From NCBI GenBank assembly GCA_947632605.1, contig CANRPX010000005.1:21045-85044 (forward strand): 64,000 nt of DNA, in the 5' to 3' direction. This document shows positions 1 through 8,080 of the stretch, piece after piece (the first letter of the stretch is position 1; each line of letters begins with the position of its first letter). Source of the stretch: an uncultured Clostridia bacterium (GTDB lineage Bacteria > Bacillota > Clostridia > TANB77 > CAG-508). The translations under genes were made by a program, and so were the position numbers. Under the pieces are notes generated by a model. The model was not told where the DNA came from. It saw nothing but the letters and a program-made list of their open reading frames with translations, and did no database searches.

Positions 1-502
1 CATTGTTTTGAATTCCTGCTGGAACTTCTACTTTTAATTTTTTTAGTTTTCCATCTATTGTTCTAACACCAATAGATTGCTCTTTTCCTCTAAATGCATC
101 TTCTATTGAAAGATCAATTTCTGTTTCTATATTTTGCCCTCTAATTGGTTCCTTCTTTCTTTTTTCTTTTTTAGATACAGTTTCAGCATCTACTGTTCCG
201 AAAAACATATTAAAAAAGTCGCTAGATAAAGAGCCTTTTTTTCTTTTACTTTCTTCATAAGAAGCATTTCTTTTTCCTATGGTTCTATTCCATAATCTAT
301 CATATTTTCTTTTGCTTACATTGTCTGAAAGAACTCTATAAGCTTCATTTATATCTTTAAATCTTTCTTCATTTCTTGAATTTGCAATATTTACATCAGG
401 ATGATATTTTTTAGCTTGTTCTCTATATGCTGTTTTTATTTGTGTCATAGTAACTTTGTTGTGTGGTAAATCTAAAATTTTGTAATAATCTTTAAAAATC
501 AT
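1..502 (-). CDS. DnaJ-type co-chaperone (3' end outside window)
   Basis: J-domain co-chaperone that would stimulate the ATPase of DnaK. The visible 167 residues begin with a J domain (about residues 4-66) carrying the invariant HPD motif at residues 34-36 (KKYHPDVN), followed by a basic linker and the start of the C-terminal substrate-binding domain (IEDAFRGKEQSIGVRT). There is no Gly/Phe-rich stretch and no zinc-finger cysteines in the visible part, so it resembles the CbpA-like class rather than canonical DnaJ. I chose ATG at 502 because a GGGGGAT ribosome binding site lies just upstream; an in-frame ATG at 523 has none. The C-terminus runs off the window. Confidence 0.85.
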   Translation of the reverse strand, partial: MIFKDYYKILDLPHNKVTMTQIKTAYREQAKKYHPDVNIANSRNEERFKDINEAYRVLSDNVSKRKYDRLWNRTIGKRNASYEESKRKKGSLSSDFFNMFFGTVDAETVSKKEKRKKEPIRGQNIETEIDLSIEDAFRGKEQSIGVRTIDGKLKKLKVEVPAGIQNN

Positions 503-712
503 TTCAACATCCCCCGAACTCATAAAAAAATTCAAAAATATTATATCATCTTCATGTAATTTTGTGAAGTTTTTTATTAAATAAAAAATAATTTTTTTCA
601 TTTATATTTTATATTATATTATCAAATTTAATAAAGTTTTAAGATTTCGTTAACTTTTCCTTAATAAGTTTTTTATATAATTTTAATAAATTTATAAAAG
701 AGAGGATTTTTT

Positions 713-1492
713 ATGCACTATCAAAATTCTATAAACAAATCTACTTATAAAAAGAAAAAAATAAAATTTATTAGAATAGTAATAATTTTAATAATTATAT
801 TCGAAATAATAAATTTATATAAAAAATATAATCACTTAATTATCAAATTCATAAACAATATTACAGCTCCTTCAAAATATGAAGTAATTAAACAAGATTA
901 TAATGATAATTATTCTGGAAAAGGACAAGAAAAAATATCTAATAAAGATGGCTATTTTACAACTTTTACAACAATAGAAGCAAACAAAAAAATTTACATT
1001 GAATATAAGCAAAATGGTACAAGCAGTTGGGCAAATAACATATATTGGGGTGGTAGTATGGAAGAAAACGGATGTGGAATTACTGCTATGTCAATAGTCT
1101 TAAGTGGTTATAATAAAAACTATACTCCCGAAGACTTAAGAAAAAAATACTATCCTGTTTTAAATTATGGAAATCTTTCTAAAGAATTATCTAAAACTTT
1201 TGATATTGATAATACTGATTTTTATTATGATGATGTACATCTTTCAAAAAATTCTCTTACTGAACACTTATTAACAAATAGGCCTATAATCATTTGTGTT
1301 TGGAATGAAAATGGAAATAATAGATGGACAAATAAATCTCATTATATGGTTCTTCTAGCAACAGATGGAAATGGTATGGTATATGTATCAAATCCAAATG
1401 GAAAACAAAATGATATAAATAGTTCTGGATGGTATAATTTCAGTGAAATCATACCCTATATAGCAAAAGCATTATATGTAGAAAAATATTAA
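713..1492 (+). CDS. Membrane-anchored C39-like cysteine peptidase
   Basis: Predicted surface-exposed papain-like cysteine protease of the peptidase C39-like (C39_2) family; the substrate is unknown. A basic N-terminus is followed by a single membrane span (about residues 17-36) and an extracellular domain. The catalytic Cys is C121 in NGCGITAMSIVLSGY, the His is H210 in KSHYMVLL, and an Asn-containing strand (VSNPNG, about 226-230) fits the third catalytic position. An RBS (GAGAGG) lies 6-8 bases before the ATG. It is transcribed alone, divergent from the DnaJ gene and convergent with the D-Ala-D-Ala ligase gene, sharing a terminator with it. It could cleave leader peptides or wall proteins, but no cognate peptide gene is visible nearby. 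Confidence 0.75.
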   Translation: MHYQNSINKSTYKKKKIKFIRIVIILIIIFEIINLYKKYNHLIIKFINNITAPSKYEVIKQDYNDNYSGKGQEKISNKDGYFTTFTTIEANKKIYIEYKQNGTSSWANNIYWGGSMEENGCGITAMSIVLSGYNKNYTPEDLRKKYYPVLNYGNLSKELSKTFDIDNTDFYYDDVHLSKNSLTEHLLTNRPIIICVWNENGNNRWTNKSHYMVLLATDGNGMVYVSNPNGKQNDINSSGWYNFSEIIPYIAKALYVEKY

Positions 1493-1503
1493 AATTTCCC
1501 CCA

Positions 1504-1558
1504 AAAAAATGAATTTATAAATCTAAATATTTTTTAGTATTTTATAAATTCATTTTTT
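1504..1558. terminator. Bidirectional terminator between convergent genes
   Basis: Inverted repeat with 18-base arms (1504-1521 and 1541-1558), A-rich on one side and T-rich on the other. It lies between the ends of the C39 peptidase gene (+) and the ddl-like gene (-), so it can terminate both. Confidence 0.8.
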
Positions 1559-1597
1559 ATATTTTAATATTAATTTTTTAAACTATATTTTTCTAAA

Positions 1598-2848
1598 TTA
1601 TTTCTTTACAGCTTTGCTACCTTTTACTCCACCTTGCATTGCAAGAATGTTTTGATCATAAGAAAAAGTTAGTTTTTCTTTATCTCTATGTCTTTTTATT
1701 GCTATATCTATTATTTCATCTAATTCTTTTTCAAAAGGCTTTCCTGTAGCTTCCCAAAGATAAAAAGATAATGCACCTGGAATAGTATTTATTTCATTTA
1801 CATATACTTTATCTTCTTTAGTATCTATTAAAAAGTCTACTCTAGCAACACCACTACAACCTAAAACTTTAAATACTTCTTTACTTAATTTTTGAATTTC
1901 TTCTGTTTTTTCTTTACTTATATCTGCTGGAATTTTTTTGTTTGAAAATTCATTATTTTCATTTTTTGCTCCACTTGTTTTTGGTGAATCAAATTTTATA
2001 GAAGTACCTTTTCCAGCAATAGTTCCACCTTTTGTTTTTCCATCTCCAATATATTTATCAGCATAACTTAAAATCTCATCAGAAAAGAATGGTTCTTCAC
2101 ATACTGATGTTTCACTTTCTGTTAAATTTCCAATTACAGAACAATTTATTTCTTTTAAATTTTCTACTGCTTTTTCAACAATTATTCTATCTGCAAATTC
2201 CATTGCAAACTCAATTGCTTCTTCTAATTCTGCTTTGTTTTTAGCCTTTTTTATTCCTACACTAGAGCCTAAATTTCCAGGTTTTACTATAACTGGATAA
2301 TCTAATTTTTCTTCTATCTCATTTAATATTTTTTCTTCATCTTTTATGTATTCAATTGAATAAAAAGAAACAAAGTCTACAACAGGAATTCCTGATTCTC
2401 TTAAAACTTTTTTCTGTAAAATTTTATCCATTCCTATACTAGATGCCATTATATCTGGCCCAACATAAGGTATTCCAAGTAATGTAACAAAACCTGCTAT
2501 TGTTCCATCTTCACAATTTGTTCCATGAACTATTGGAAAAGCAACATCTATTGTATTTAAAACTCTTTTTCCAATTAGTGGAGCTGGATTTCTAACTACT
2601 TTTACACCTTCTCCATCATTTATTACTGCTACTTTATAGCATCTTTTTAATAATACATCCATATCTCTAAATGAATATAAATCTAATAAATCATCTCCTG
2701 TATACATTACACCATTTTTAGCAATATATATAGGAACTATTTCATATTTTTCTGGATCTAAGCTTGAAATAGCTTGGTTCATAGTAATAACAGAAATTTC
2801 ATGTTCTACTGAAGCTCCTCCAAAAAAAACACCTACTTTTATTTTCAT
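1598..2848 (-). CDS. ddl: D-alanine--D-alanine ligase family protein
   Basis: ATP-grasp ligase expected to join two D-alanines for peptidoglycan precursor synthesis in the cytoplasm. It shows the family N-terminal signature (FFGGASVEHEIS), EDGTIAGFVTLLGIPYVG, the ATP-grasp lysine region VIVKPGNLGSSVGI, and the metal-binding NEINTIPG. Two oddities: at 416 residues it is longer than typical Ddl (about 305-370) because of an inserted Ser/Lys/Asn-rich segment (about residues 280-310) and a basic tail; and the omega-loop end reads GALSFYLWE where standard Ddl has GFT..S.YP, which could alter the second substrate. It is downstream of a Mur-ligase-like gene and a hydrolase gene in one operon. Amino-acid ligase of another specificity is the main alternative. 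Confidence 0.85.
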   Translation of the reverse strand: MKIKVGVFFGGASVEHEISVITMNQAISSLDPEKYEIVPIYIAKNGVMYTGDDLLDLYSFRDMDVLLKRCYKVAVINDGEGVKVVRNPAPLIGKRVLNTIDVAFPIVHGTNCEDGTIAGFVTLLGIPYVGPDIMASSIGMDKILQKKVLRESGIPVVDFVSFYSIEYIKDEEKILNEIEEKLDYPVIVKPGNLGSSVGIKKAKNKAELEEAIEFAMEFADRIIVEKAVENLKEINCSVIGNLTESETSVCEEPFFSDEILSYADKYIGDGKTKGGTIAGKGTSIKFDSPKTSGAKNENNEFSNKKIPADISKEKTEEIQKLSKEVFKVLGCSGVARVDFLIDTKEDKVYVNEINTIPGALSFYLWEATGKPFEKELDEIIDIAIKRHRDKEKLTFSYDQNILAMQGGVKGSKAVKK

Positions 2849-2874
2849 TTTTATTTCCTTTCTATACTTATATT

Positions 2875-4449
2875 TTATAAGTAATTATCTGGTAAATCAT
2901 TTTCTAATAGCACAACACTATTATTTGTTATAATAGAATTCATTTTACCTAATGCATCTTGTAAATTTTCTGCTATATAAATATTTTCATCTAGATAATT
3001 TTTTTCTTTAATTCCATTATATATTGGAATAGTTTGTTGTGCTCCTACCAATATAATAAAGTCTGCACTGTCAGCTGCATTTCTTCCTAAATCTTTATTA
3101 ATTTTTACAGAGTCATTGCCTAATTCCACAATTCCAGGTGTTATCAAAATTCTCTTTTTATTTTCAAAAGATTTTAAAACTTCTAATGCCATTTTTGCAC
3201 CTTTTACATTTGAATTATAAGCATCATCTATAATTATATTTCCATTTGGATTTTGTTTTAGTTCTAATCTATGTGGTACTGGTCTTATATATTTTACTCC
3301 TATTTTTATTTCTTCTTCTGAAAGTCCTAGTTTATCAGCAATAGCAATTGCACACACAATATTTAGTATATTTAAATCTCCAAGTAATCTAGTTTTTATA
3401 CTAATTTTGTTTTTATTTGGTATAACAACATCAAAAGAAGAACCTCTTTCTGTTATATGAATATTTGTAGCATAATAATCAGCACCTTGTGATAATCCAT
3501 ATTTAACCATCTTTTTAGTAATCTTTGAATTTCTTATATTTTCATCTTCCCAATTTACAAAAGCTAATCCTTCATTATCTGGAAGACTATCTATTAATTC
3601 TAATTTTGTTTTTCTTACATTTTCCAAATTTTTAAAAGTATCTAAATGTTGAGGACCAATTGCTGTAAGTATTCCATAAGTTGGATTTACAATATCTGTA
3701 ATTTCTTTTATGTCTCCTACATATTTTGCTCCCATTTCACATATAAATAATTGATGCATTGGTGTTAATTTTTCGTTTATAGTTCTTACAACTCCCATTG
3801 TCGTATTATAGCTTTCTGGTGTCATCAAAGTATTATATTTTTGTGAAAGAATAGTATTTACTATATATTTAGTACTTGTTTTTCCATAACTTCCAGTAAT
3901 TCCTACTACTTTTAAATTTGGAACTTCTTGTAATTTATTTTTAGCTTTTTTGCAAAAGCCTCTTCTTATACTTTTTTCTAATGGTTTATTTATTATACTA
4001 ACAATATAAACAAAAGTATATGCTAAAACTGTACATACATTTGCAACTATCATTACATATTTGAAGTTTAAAGTATTAGCAAAAAATACTAATAATGCAA
4101 ATAAAATCAAATATGTAGTATAAACTCTTTTTATTCTAGCAGTTACTACAAATGGTTTCTTTTCTTTTCTTTTTTGAAAAGAAAAAATTAAATATAATAA
4201 AATAAATATTTCAATAATTAAGCCAATTCTAGTTACAATTTCATCACTACTTAAAATCAATATAGATGGAATTATCAAAAGTATTATTGTTTTAATATTT
4301 AAAACTTTGCTTAAATATCTTTTCATCCATACAGCATATCTATCTATATAATAGTTTTCTAACTGTAAAATATGTAATCCGTGCCTAGTAACTCTATAAA
4401 AATAAGTAAATATTAAAATTAAAGTAAAGTTTAATAAAACTTTTTCCAT
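2875..4449 (-). CDS. Membrane-bound Mur ligase family protein (MurF-like)
   Basis: Mur ligase family enzyme, most similar in plan to MurF (UDP-MurNAc-tripeptide--D-Ala-D-Ala ligase). Unlike soluble MurF it starts with about 160 residues holding four to five hydrophobic spans (around residues 5-20, 55-70, 76-93, 112-127, 132-153). The catalytic part has the P-loop GITGSYGKTSTK (about 185-196), the central-domain Glu/Lys motifs, and the C-terminal domain entry PVPHRLELK followed by DDAYNSN. The ATG at 4449 has GGGGAA upstream; a GTG two codons earlier is less likely. It sits 13 bases after the hydrolase gene and before ddl, so the three probably form one operon for a D-Ala-D-Ala-type dipeptide and its attachment at the membrane. 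Another Mur ligase-type role is possible. Confidence 0.75.
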   Translation of the reverse strand: MEKVLLNFTLILIFTYFYRVTRHGLHILQLENYYIDRYAVWMKRYLSKVLNIKTIILLIIPSILILSSDEIVTRIGLIIEIFILLYLIFSFQKRKEKKPFVVTARIKRVYTTYLILFALLVFFANTLNFKYVMIVANVCTVLAYTFVYIVSIINKPLEKSIRRGFCKKAKNKLQEVPNLKVVGITGSYGKTSTKYIVNTILSQKYNTLMTPESYNTTMGVVRTINEKLTPMHQLFICEMGAKYVGDIKEITDIVNPTYGILTAIGPQHLDTFKNLENVRKTKLELIDSLPDNEGLAFVNWEDENIRNSKITKKMVKYGLSQGADYYATNIHITERGSSFDVVIPNKNKISIKTRLLGDLNILNIVCAIAIADKLGLSEEEIKIGVKYIRPVPHRLELKQNPNGNIIIDDAYNSNVKGAKMALEVLKSFENKKRILITPGIVELGNDSVKINKDLGRNAADSADFIILVGAQQTIPIYNGIKEKNYLDENIYIAENLQDALGKMNSIITNNSVVLLENDLPDNYL

Positions 4450-4462
4450 TAGCACTTCCCCT

Positions 4463-5230
4463 TTATTTATCGTTTTTTAAAAATTCATTTAATACACTGT
4501 TTACATTATTTATATTTTCTAAATAAGAAAAATGTGTTGAACCAGCATATTCAATTAATCCACAATCTGGTATTAATTTTTCCATTTTTTTTGCGTCACT
4601 TATTGGAGTATCTTTATCTAAACTACCCCAAAAAAGTAAAGTTGGAACACTAATCTTTGGTAATAAATAGCTCAAATCTTCATTTACAATTAATTTCATT
4701 GTTTCTTTCAAAACATTTGCTGATAATTTATAATCTTGTGAGCCAACATTGTTTCTTAGTTTTTCTTTGAATTTTTTAATACTTTTAGTATTAGGTAATA
4801 AATTTAAAAGAAATTTTCCTGTTTTATAAAAAGCAACTTTTAAATAATATCCTAAACTTCTTTTAGGTTTTATCCCTGCACTATCAATTAAAACTACTTT
4901 TTTAGCAGAAACTATACCTCTTCCGACTGCATTTATTATAATTCTTCCGCCATTTGAATGACCTATTAAAATTGGATTTTTTATTTGAAGTTTATCAACA
5001 AATTCTTTTAAAAAGTCACCAAAATCATTTGCTGTTAAAGGGTGCTCTGGCAAATCACTTTTACCAAAACCAATTACATCTACTAAGTAAACCTCAAAAT
5101 TTTTACAAAGTTCATTTGCTATTGGTCTCATAGTTTCTAAGTTAGTAAGCCAACCATGTAACAAAATTACTGGATTTCCTTTGCCCATAATTTCATAATA
5201 AATATTACAGTCTTTTACTTTAACTTGCAA
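4463..5230 (-). CDS. Alpha/beta hydrolase
   Basis: Alpha/beta-hydrolase fold enzyme of 255 residues. The oxyanion HGW motif is at residues 25-27, the nucleophile S92 in GHSNGGR, the likely acid D205 or D207 in WGSLDKDTP, and the His H233 in STHFSYLEN, so the triad is complete. The start is TTG at 5230, supported by a strong AGGAGGG five bases upstream. It is the first gene of the operon with the membrane Mur ligase and ddl genes; that constant company suggests a cell-wall precursor or lipid-linked substrate, but this is inference. A peptidase or esterase are both possible. Confidence 0.8.
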   Translation of the reverse strand: MQVKVKDCNIYYEIMGKGNPVILLHGWLTNLETMRPIANELCKNFEVYLVDVIGFGKSDLPEHPLTANDFGDFLKEFVDKLQIKNPILIGHSNGGRIIINAVGRGIVSAKKVVLIDSAGIKPKRSLGYYLKVAFYKTGKFLLNLLPNTKSIKKFKEKLRNNVGSQDYKLSANVLKETMKLIVNEDLSYLLPKISVPTLLFWGSLDKDTPISDAKKMEKLIPDCGLIEYAGSTHFSYLENINNVNSVLNEFLKNDK

Positions 5231-5250
5231 ATTTCCCTCCTATATGTAAT

Positions 5251-5274
5251 CCACAAAATTGTAAGATTTTGTGG
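5251..5274. other. Hairpin in the leader of the wall-ligase operon
   Basis: Perfect inverted repeat, 9-base arms CCACAAAAT / ATTTTGTGG with a 6-base loop, about 20 bases upstream of the hydrolase RBS. It is followed by a T-rich run only on the + strand, so it is more likely a leader structure than a terminator of ypeB. Confidence 0.4.
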
Positions 5275-5392
5275 AATTTTTCTTACTATAATTTATTCAA
5301 ATTAAAAGTTTTTGTTACTGGTAATATATTATAACAATATTATTACAATTTCAAGTTTTATCAATATAAAAAGAATAAAAATAAAAAATATC

Positions 5393-6736
5393 TTATACTG
5401 TTAAAGTTCCTCCTGGTGTATCTAAAATTACAAGAATATCTTCTTCTTTTCCTGTTTCTACATTTATATAAACTAAAAATTCTTTTTCTTCTACTTTTCC
5501 TTTAAATTCATAGCAATTAATCTCTGTTTTCCATTCAGTAGGAATTATTGCCATATTTTCAGACATTATTTCTAATTTTGGATTTAGTTTTTCTCTTGCT
5601 TCATCAATTGAAATTTTTGGTTCTATATACTTTCTTTCTGTATGAGAATTTAAATATCCGCTTGTTTCTATTCCTAAAACTTCTCCATTATCTAATGCAA
5701 TTCTAACTTTTATTAAATCTGGATATACAATTATTCCATTATCATTATATGCATAATTTATTGTTACAATATTTCCCTGTTTTACAAAATATGTTTCTTT
5801 CATATTTTCAAAGCCTTTGTCAGACAAATAACTTTTTCCAATTTCATTTGCCTCTTCTTGTGAAATTTTTTCTTCATAAACTTCTCTATCTAAATTAGTT
5901 TCAACAATATGTCCACCTTTTTTGGAAACCATTATACTATATTTTTCTTCTTTGCCTTTCAATTTTACAGAAAAATCATAAGATGGAATATCTGCATTTT
6001 CCAAAGAAGAATTTGTTTCTATTGCTTCAAAATCTTCTCCAAAAAATTCTTGTACTTTTTTCTTAGCATTTTCTTCATCTATGTTATCTCCTGTTAATCC
6101 TAATTTTTCTTTTTTATTTATATGATCTGAATATGCGCCATCATAAATTAATCCTTCATAATCATTTAAATTGTCATCAATATTTGAAAATACATTTATA
6201 CTATCTACTGATTGTGCAAATTTTGCTTCTGAATTTAAATTTAAATCATCCCAACTAATTTCTCCATTATAAATTTCTTCTGATAATTGATTTAAAGTAT
6301 TTTCTAAGTCCACACTATATTTATACATAGTTTCTAAATTATTAAAATCTTCTTCAGATAATTCTTCTCCATTTATATTTTTTCTAGACAAAGAATAAGA
6401 ATAATCACTTACTTGATTCAAAAATTTTGCAGTTTGTGATAGACCTTCATTTTCTGAAAAAATTCTTGATAAATAAACCATTCCTAAATTAGAATCTCTC
6501 CAAATTTGAGTTAAAGTTTGTGCTGCATGTTCTGGGCTTTTTGAAATCATTGCCTTTGCTAAATAATTTTCTACACTATTTACGTAATTTACTAAATTAC
6601 TAAAAGCTTCTGTATAATTATTTTTATTTAAATTATTATACTCTTCTCTTAATTTAAAGGCATAATATCCTGTCACAAAAGTTAGAATAATTAGAATAAT
6701 AATGCATGCTATAAGCCATCTGCTTTTATCTACCAT
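5393..6736 (-). CDS. ypeB: Germination protein YpeB
   Basis: Spore protein that in Bacillus stabilises and localises the cortex-lytic enzyme SleB. It has one N-terminal transmembrane segment (about residues 8-27), a helical domain with the family signature region around residues 45-95 (VENYLAKAMISKSPEHA, QIWRDSNLGMVYLSRI) and C-terminal PepSY-type repeats. Length 447 residues is normal. RBS GAGAGGAG is 6 bases before the ATG. Its usual partner sleB is not next to it: the upstream neighbour is a divergent glycosyltransferase gene and the downstream one is the wall-ligase operon. Presence implies a sporulating organism with a SleB-type germination lysin elsewhere. Confidence 0.9.
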   Translation of the reverse strand: MVDKSRWLIACIIILIILTFVTGYYAFKLREEYNNLNKNNYTEAFSNLVNYVNSVENYLAKAMISKSPEHAAQTLTQIWRDSNLGMVYLSRIFSENEGLSQTAKFLNQVSDYSYSLSRKNINGEELSEEDFNNLETMYKYSVDLENTLNQLSEEIYNGEISWDDLNLNSEAKFAQSVDSINVFSNIDDNLNDYEGLIYDGAYSDHINKKEKLGLTGDNIDEENAKKKVQEFFGEDFEAIETNSSLENADIPSYDFSVKLKGKEEKYSIMVSKKGGHIVETNLDREVYEEKISQEEANEIGKSYLSDKGFENMKETYFVKQGNIVTINYAYNDNGIIVYPDLIKVRIALDNGEVLGIETSGYLNSHTERKYIEPKISIDEAREKLNPKLEIMSENMAIIPTEWKTEINCYEFKGKVEEKEFLVYINVETGKEEDILVILDTPGGTLTV

Positions 6737-6860
6737 ATATTTCTCCTCTCATAATTTTTTCTTATTTTTTCCAGCATTTTTAAAAAATATACTTAAAATC
6801 TATTTAATTTCAATATTGCTTGATTAAATTTTAAATTAATATAATTTTAATTTTTAAAAA

Positions 6861-6889
6861 TTGTTTTTTCTTTAAAATCATGATATAAT
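6861..6889 (+). promoter_or_regulatory. SigA-type promoter of the glycosyltransferase gene
   Basis: TTGTTT (6861-6866), 17-base spacer, extended TG-A-TATAAT (-10 at 6884-6889), 26 bases before the ATG at 6916. Confidence 0.6.
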
Positions 6890-6915
6890 TTTAGAACATT
6901 TGAAAGGAATAAAAT

Positions 6916-8049
6916 ATGAAAAAGATATTAATTTTTTATGGTTCTTATGGTGGTGGCCATCTTTCAGCAGCAAAAACAATCGACACTTATTTAAAAGAGC
7001 ATTATAAAGATGAAGTTGAAACAAAATTAGTAGATTGTATTGAGTATATAAACAAATACATAAATAAAGTTTCAACAGAAGCATATAAAGAACTTGCTAA
7101 AAAGGCTCCATGGGCTTGGAAACATGTTTATAATAATTCTCAAAATGGTGCTCTTTCTTATATAAGTAATACAACAAATAAACTAATGGCTTTAAAATTA
7201 AATTCTCTTTTACAACAATTTAAACCAGATTTAATCATATCTACACATCCATTTTCTAGCCAGATGTGTGCTATATTAAAACAAAAGGGAAAAATCAATT
7301 GCAAAATCGCAACAATTCTTACAGATTATCATATTCACGAACAGTGGCTTGTTTCTTATAAATATATTGATTACTTTTTTGTTGCAAATGAACAAATGAA
7401 AATGGATATGATTGGAAAAGGAATTAGCGACCAAAGAATTTTTGTAACTGGAATTCCAGTATCTGATAAATTTTTAAAAAAATATGATAAAAAACAAATA
7501 TTAACTGACCTTAATTTATCTCCAGAAAAAGAGACTATTCTTTTCTTTGCTGGTGGTGAATTTGGACTTGGAAGAAATATCACATATTTAGTTTTAAAAG
7601 TTTTAATTCGATTGTTTAAAGAATTGCAAGTTATAGCAATTTCAGGCAAAAATAAAAAAATGAATAAAAAATTTAATGAACTTGTAAAAGTAACAAATTC
7701 TCAAGATAGAGTTAAAATTTTAGAATATACAGATAAAGTTCCTGAACTTATGAATGCATGTGTAGCAGTCATTACAAAAGCTGGAGGGCTTACTTTAACA
7801 GAAGCATTAGTTTCTAATCTTCCTATTGCAATTATTAATCCAATACCAGGTCAAGAAGAACAAAATACAGAATATTTAGTTCATAATGGTGCTGCTATTT
7901 GGATAAAAAAAGGAGACAGTATTGCTAGAACTTTAAAATATCTTTCTAAAAATAGAGATAGATTAAGAGATATGAAAAAAAGAGCTAAGCTAATTGCAAA
8001 ACCAAATTCAACACAAGATATATGTAAAATTTTATTAGAAATAAATTAA
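6916..8049 (+). CDS. UgtP/MGDG-synthase-like glycosyltransferase
   Basis: GT28-family glycosyltransferase resembling processive diacylglycerol beta-glucosyltransferases (UgtP) and MGDG synthases. It would add sugar to diacylglycerol at the inner face of the membrane, giving glycolipids and possibly the lipoteichoic acid anchor. The N-terminal Rossmann domain begins GSYGGGHLSAA (residues 9-19, the family glycine loop), followed by STHPFSSQM; the C-terminal nucleotide-sugar domain contains AGGEFGLG and the donor-binding run KAGGLTLTEAL plus NPIPGQEEQN. Length 377 matches the family. RBS AAAGGA is 7 bases before the ATG. It is monocistronic, divergent from ypeB. Confidence 0.85.
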   Translation: MKKILIFYGSYGGGHLSAAKTIDTYLKEHYKDEVETKLVDCIEYINKYINKVSTEAYKELAKKAPWAWKHVYNNSQNGALSYISNTTNKLMALKLNSLLQQFKPDLIISTHPFSSQMCAILKQKGKINCKIATILTDYHIHEQWLVSYKYIDYFFVANEQMKMDMIGKGISDQRIFVTGIPVSDKFLKKYDKKQILTDLNLSPEKETILFFAGGEFGLGRNITYLVLKVLIRLFKELQVIAISGKNKKMNKKFNELVKVTNSQDRVKILEYTDKVPELMNACVAVITKAGGLTLTEALVSNLPIAIINPIPGQEEQNTEYLVHNGAAIWIKKGDSIARTLKYLSKNRDRLRDMKKRAKLIAKPNSTQDICKILLEIN

Positions 8050-8052
8050 AAA

Positions 8053-8078
8053 AATTCCCTAATTTATATTAGGGAATT
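8053..8078. terminator. Bidirectional terminator
   Basis: Perfect 11-base arms AATTCCCTAAT / ATTAGGGAATT with a 4-base loop, placed four bases after the glycosyltransferase stop and just before the convergent spoIIE stop. Confidence 0.85.
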
Positions 8079-8080
8079 CT

